A stretch of 5,231 bases of DNA, taken from assembly GCA_031266855.1 (NCBI GenBank), contig JAISAF010000323.1:1-5231 (forward strand), written 5' to 3'. Position numbers and translations under genes: made by a program. Under the pieces are notes generated by a model, which was not told the DNA's origin, ran no database searches, and worked only from the letters and a program-made list of their open reading frames with translations. This document shows, piece after piece, positions 4,096-5,231 of the stretch (position 1 is its first letter; every line of letters starts with the position of its first letter). Source of the DNA: Spirochaetales bacterium. GTDB lineage: Bacteria; Spirochaetota; Spirochaetia; DTKZ01.

Positions 4096-5190
4096 TTAAC
4101 CTGTACCGGCGCTTCGCAGAAAATCCATAATTTGTCCGGCGCTGGGCGGGCAGCCGGGGACACTGCCGCTGAAATCCTTTGTGCAGTTGCCGACACCCAC
4201 AAGGCCGGTCTTTCCCCGGAATCCCTGCCCGATGCACACGGGGCCGCGCAGTCTGTTTATTTCGTTTTTACTCATGCGCGAAAGCGCGCGGATAAGCGCG
4301 GCGTAGCAGGAACTACAGGCTTTGTCTTCCTGGACAGCCGGCGCGAACTGGCGCGCTTTTCCTGAAGCTTTGGGCATCGCGGGCGCGTCAAAGCCGGAAT
4401 TCAGTTCCCGGACACGGGCTTTTTTTATATCGGCGCAGCCCACGCCCAGGGCGGCGGCCATTCCGATATAGGGAATCTCGGACAGCAGGTAGCCCATCTG
4501 CTCCGCTGTCCAGGCATCGCACAGAACAGGGTCGCGGGAGGCGAACATGCGGCCCGCGGGAATAGGATTGCCGCCTTCCTCAAAATCAAGATCGCCGCAG
4601 ATGCCGTCCACAACGATAAAATCATTGCGCGCGGCGGTGTTCAGGTGCGCGATGGGTTTATGGAGGCCCAGTGAATGGAAGCGCCGTTTTTCGCGGTCGG
4701 ACATAATGCCTTTGTTGTTTTTCAGGGCGCAGGTTATCAAGGTCTGGCAGTGTCCTTTCATAACTGGAAGATTAATCATAAACTCCACGGCGCGGGCGCT
4801 GTTGGCGATTTCAATTTTCATGCCTTTGCAGTCCACGGCGGTATATGTGTCGCCCTGTGTATCGATAAGCTCGACTCCTGTGCGTTTCGCCAGAGCGCTG
4901 TAGCCGCAGCGGGGAAAAGCCTGGCGGGTGGAATCCCCTACCCAGGAGCCTTCAAGAATAACAAGGTTCGTAAATCCCTTTTCCTGCAAATACTGTATAA
5001 GTCCCCCGGCGATTTCGGGATGCGTTGTGGCGCCTCCTTCCGCGGGCCGCGCGACAACAAGATTTGGTTTTAAGCCCACCCGCTTTTTTGTATCGCCAAT
5101 AAGGTCCTCCAGCCGCGCGGCCTGCGCGAGTTTGTAGGCCATCTCCTGCGGCGAGTTTCCGTAAATTACAAATATTTCGTCTTTTTCCAT
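4096..5190 (-). CDS. DUF362 domain-containing protein
   Basis: 364-aa soluble protein of the DUF362 family, whose biochemical role is poorly defined; some relatives carry ferredoxin-like iron-sulfur modules. Visible family-like segments are KPNLVVARPAEGGATTHPEI (about 41-60), ILEGSWVGDSTRQAF (about 78-92), INLPVMKGHCQTLITCALKN (139-158) and GRMFASRDPVLCDAWTAEQM (213-232). The C-terminal region has cysteines at about 292, 295, 319, 336 and 347 (CSSC, VCIGQG, GNCTKD, GCPP), which could bind a metal or iron-sulfur cluster. I choose ATG at 5190 (MEKDEIFVIYGN). A longer frame from TTG at 5226 would begin inside the -35 box. In-frame ATGs at 5199 and 5196 lie in the -10 box or just after it. There is no Shine-Dalgarno sequence. 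The gene stands alone, converging on the XRE gene. Confidence 0.88.
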   Translation of the reverse strand: MEKDEIFVIYGNSPQEMAYKLAQAARLEDLIGDTKKRVGLKPNLVVARPAEGGATTHPEIAGGLIQYLQEKGFTNLVILEGSWVGDSTRQAFPRCGYSALAKRTGVELIDTQGDTYTAVDCKGMKIEIANSARAVEFMINLPVMKGHCQTLITCALKNNKGIMSDREKRRFHSLGLHKPIAHLNTAARNDFIVVDGICGDLDFEEGGNPIPAGRMFASRDPVLCDAWTAEQMGYLLSEIPYIGMAAALGVGCADIKKARVRELNSGFDAPAMPKASGKARQFAPAVQEDKACSSCYAALIRALSRMSKNEINRLRGPVCIGQGFRGKTGLVGVGNCTKDFSGSVPGCPPSAGQIMDFLRSAGTG

Positions 5191-5197
5191 AGTCATC

Positions 5198-5226
5198 ATT
5201 ATAAATATAATAGCGCGGCGGCTCAA
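5198..5226 (-). promoter_or_regulatory. DUF362 gene promoter, leaderless-type
   Basis: Minus-strand TTGAGC (5221-5226), 17-nt spacer, perfect TATAAT (5198-5203), then exactly 7 nt to the ATG at 5190. This is the same geometry as the lysS promoter. It decides the start: the TTG at 5226 overlaps the -35 box and cannot be translated from this promoter. Confidence 0.7.
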
Positions 5227-5231
5227 GATGG

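Noticed and set aside
5191..5226. DUF362 start at TTG 5226, giving 376 aa
   Set aside because: The TTG overlaps the -35 box of a well-formed promoter, and the extra 12 residues are not family-like; ATG at 5190 fits better.

Overview
The window looks like a chromosomal segment of a Treponema-like spirochaete. The evidence is a class I (archaeal-type) lysyl-tRNA synthetase, which among bacteria is typical of spirochaetes and some other groups, together with a lipoprotein built of tandem bacterial Ig-like repeats in a style familiar from host-associated treponemes. The genus is an inference; nothing in the window proves it.

Layout, left to right. Positions 1-602 (minus) hold the N-terminal 200 codons of lysine--tRNA ligase class I (lysS), cut by the window edge. 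A structured GC-rich non-coding repeat (copy A, 664-851, minus) lies just upstream of it. An AT-richer accessory block follows, all on the minus strand: a 65-aa hypothetical gene (991-1188) with its own promoter, an intrinsic terminator (1259-1290), a 432-aa Ig-like lipoprotein (1319-2617), a 60-aa helical protein (2678-2860), a possible 29-aa leader ORF (2863-2952), and a promoter region with a 33-bp palindrome (2963-3004). Positions 3005-3260 are mostly empty apart from a weak 38-codon ORF. Copy B of the structured repeat (3262-3507) is in the opposite orientation to copy A, so the two copies bracket the accessory block. A plus-strand XRE-type DNA-binding regulator (3610-3954) follows, then a 9-bp inverted repeat (3965-4006). 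A minus-strand DUF362 protein (4096-5190) closes the window.

How it fits together. lysS and the DUF362 gene are GC-richer, housekeeping-like genes. Both lack a Shine-Dalgarno sequence, and both have TATAAT exactly 7 nt before the ATG with a -35-like box 17 nt further up, the geometry of leaderless transcripts. The four accessory genes have recognisable ribosome binding sites instead. The 60-aa gene and the lipoprotein probably share transcripts from the palindromic promoter region. The 60-aa protein resembles the C-terminal helical tail of the nearby XRE regulator, which hints at a regulatory link but does not show one.

The most unusual material is the repeat pair, whose copies differ symmetrically in their hairpin arms and so keep the base pairing, and the two matched leaderless-type promoters.
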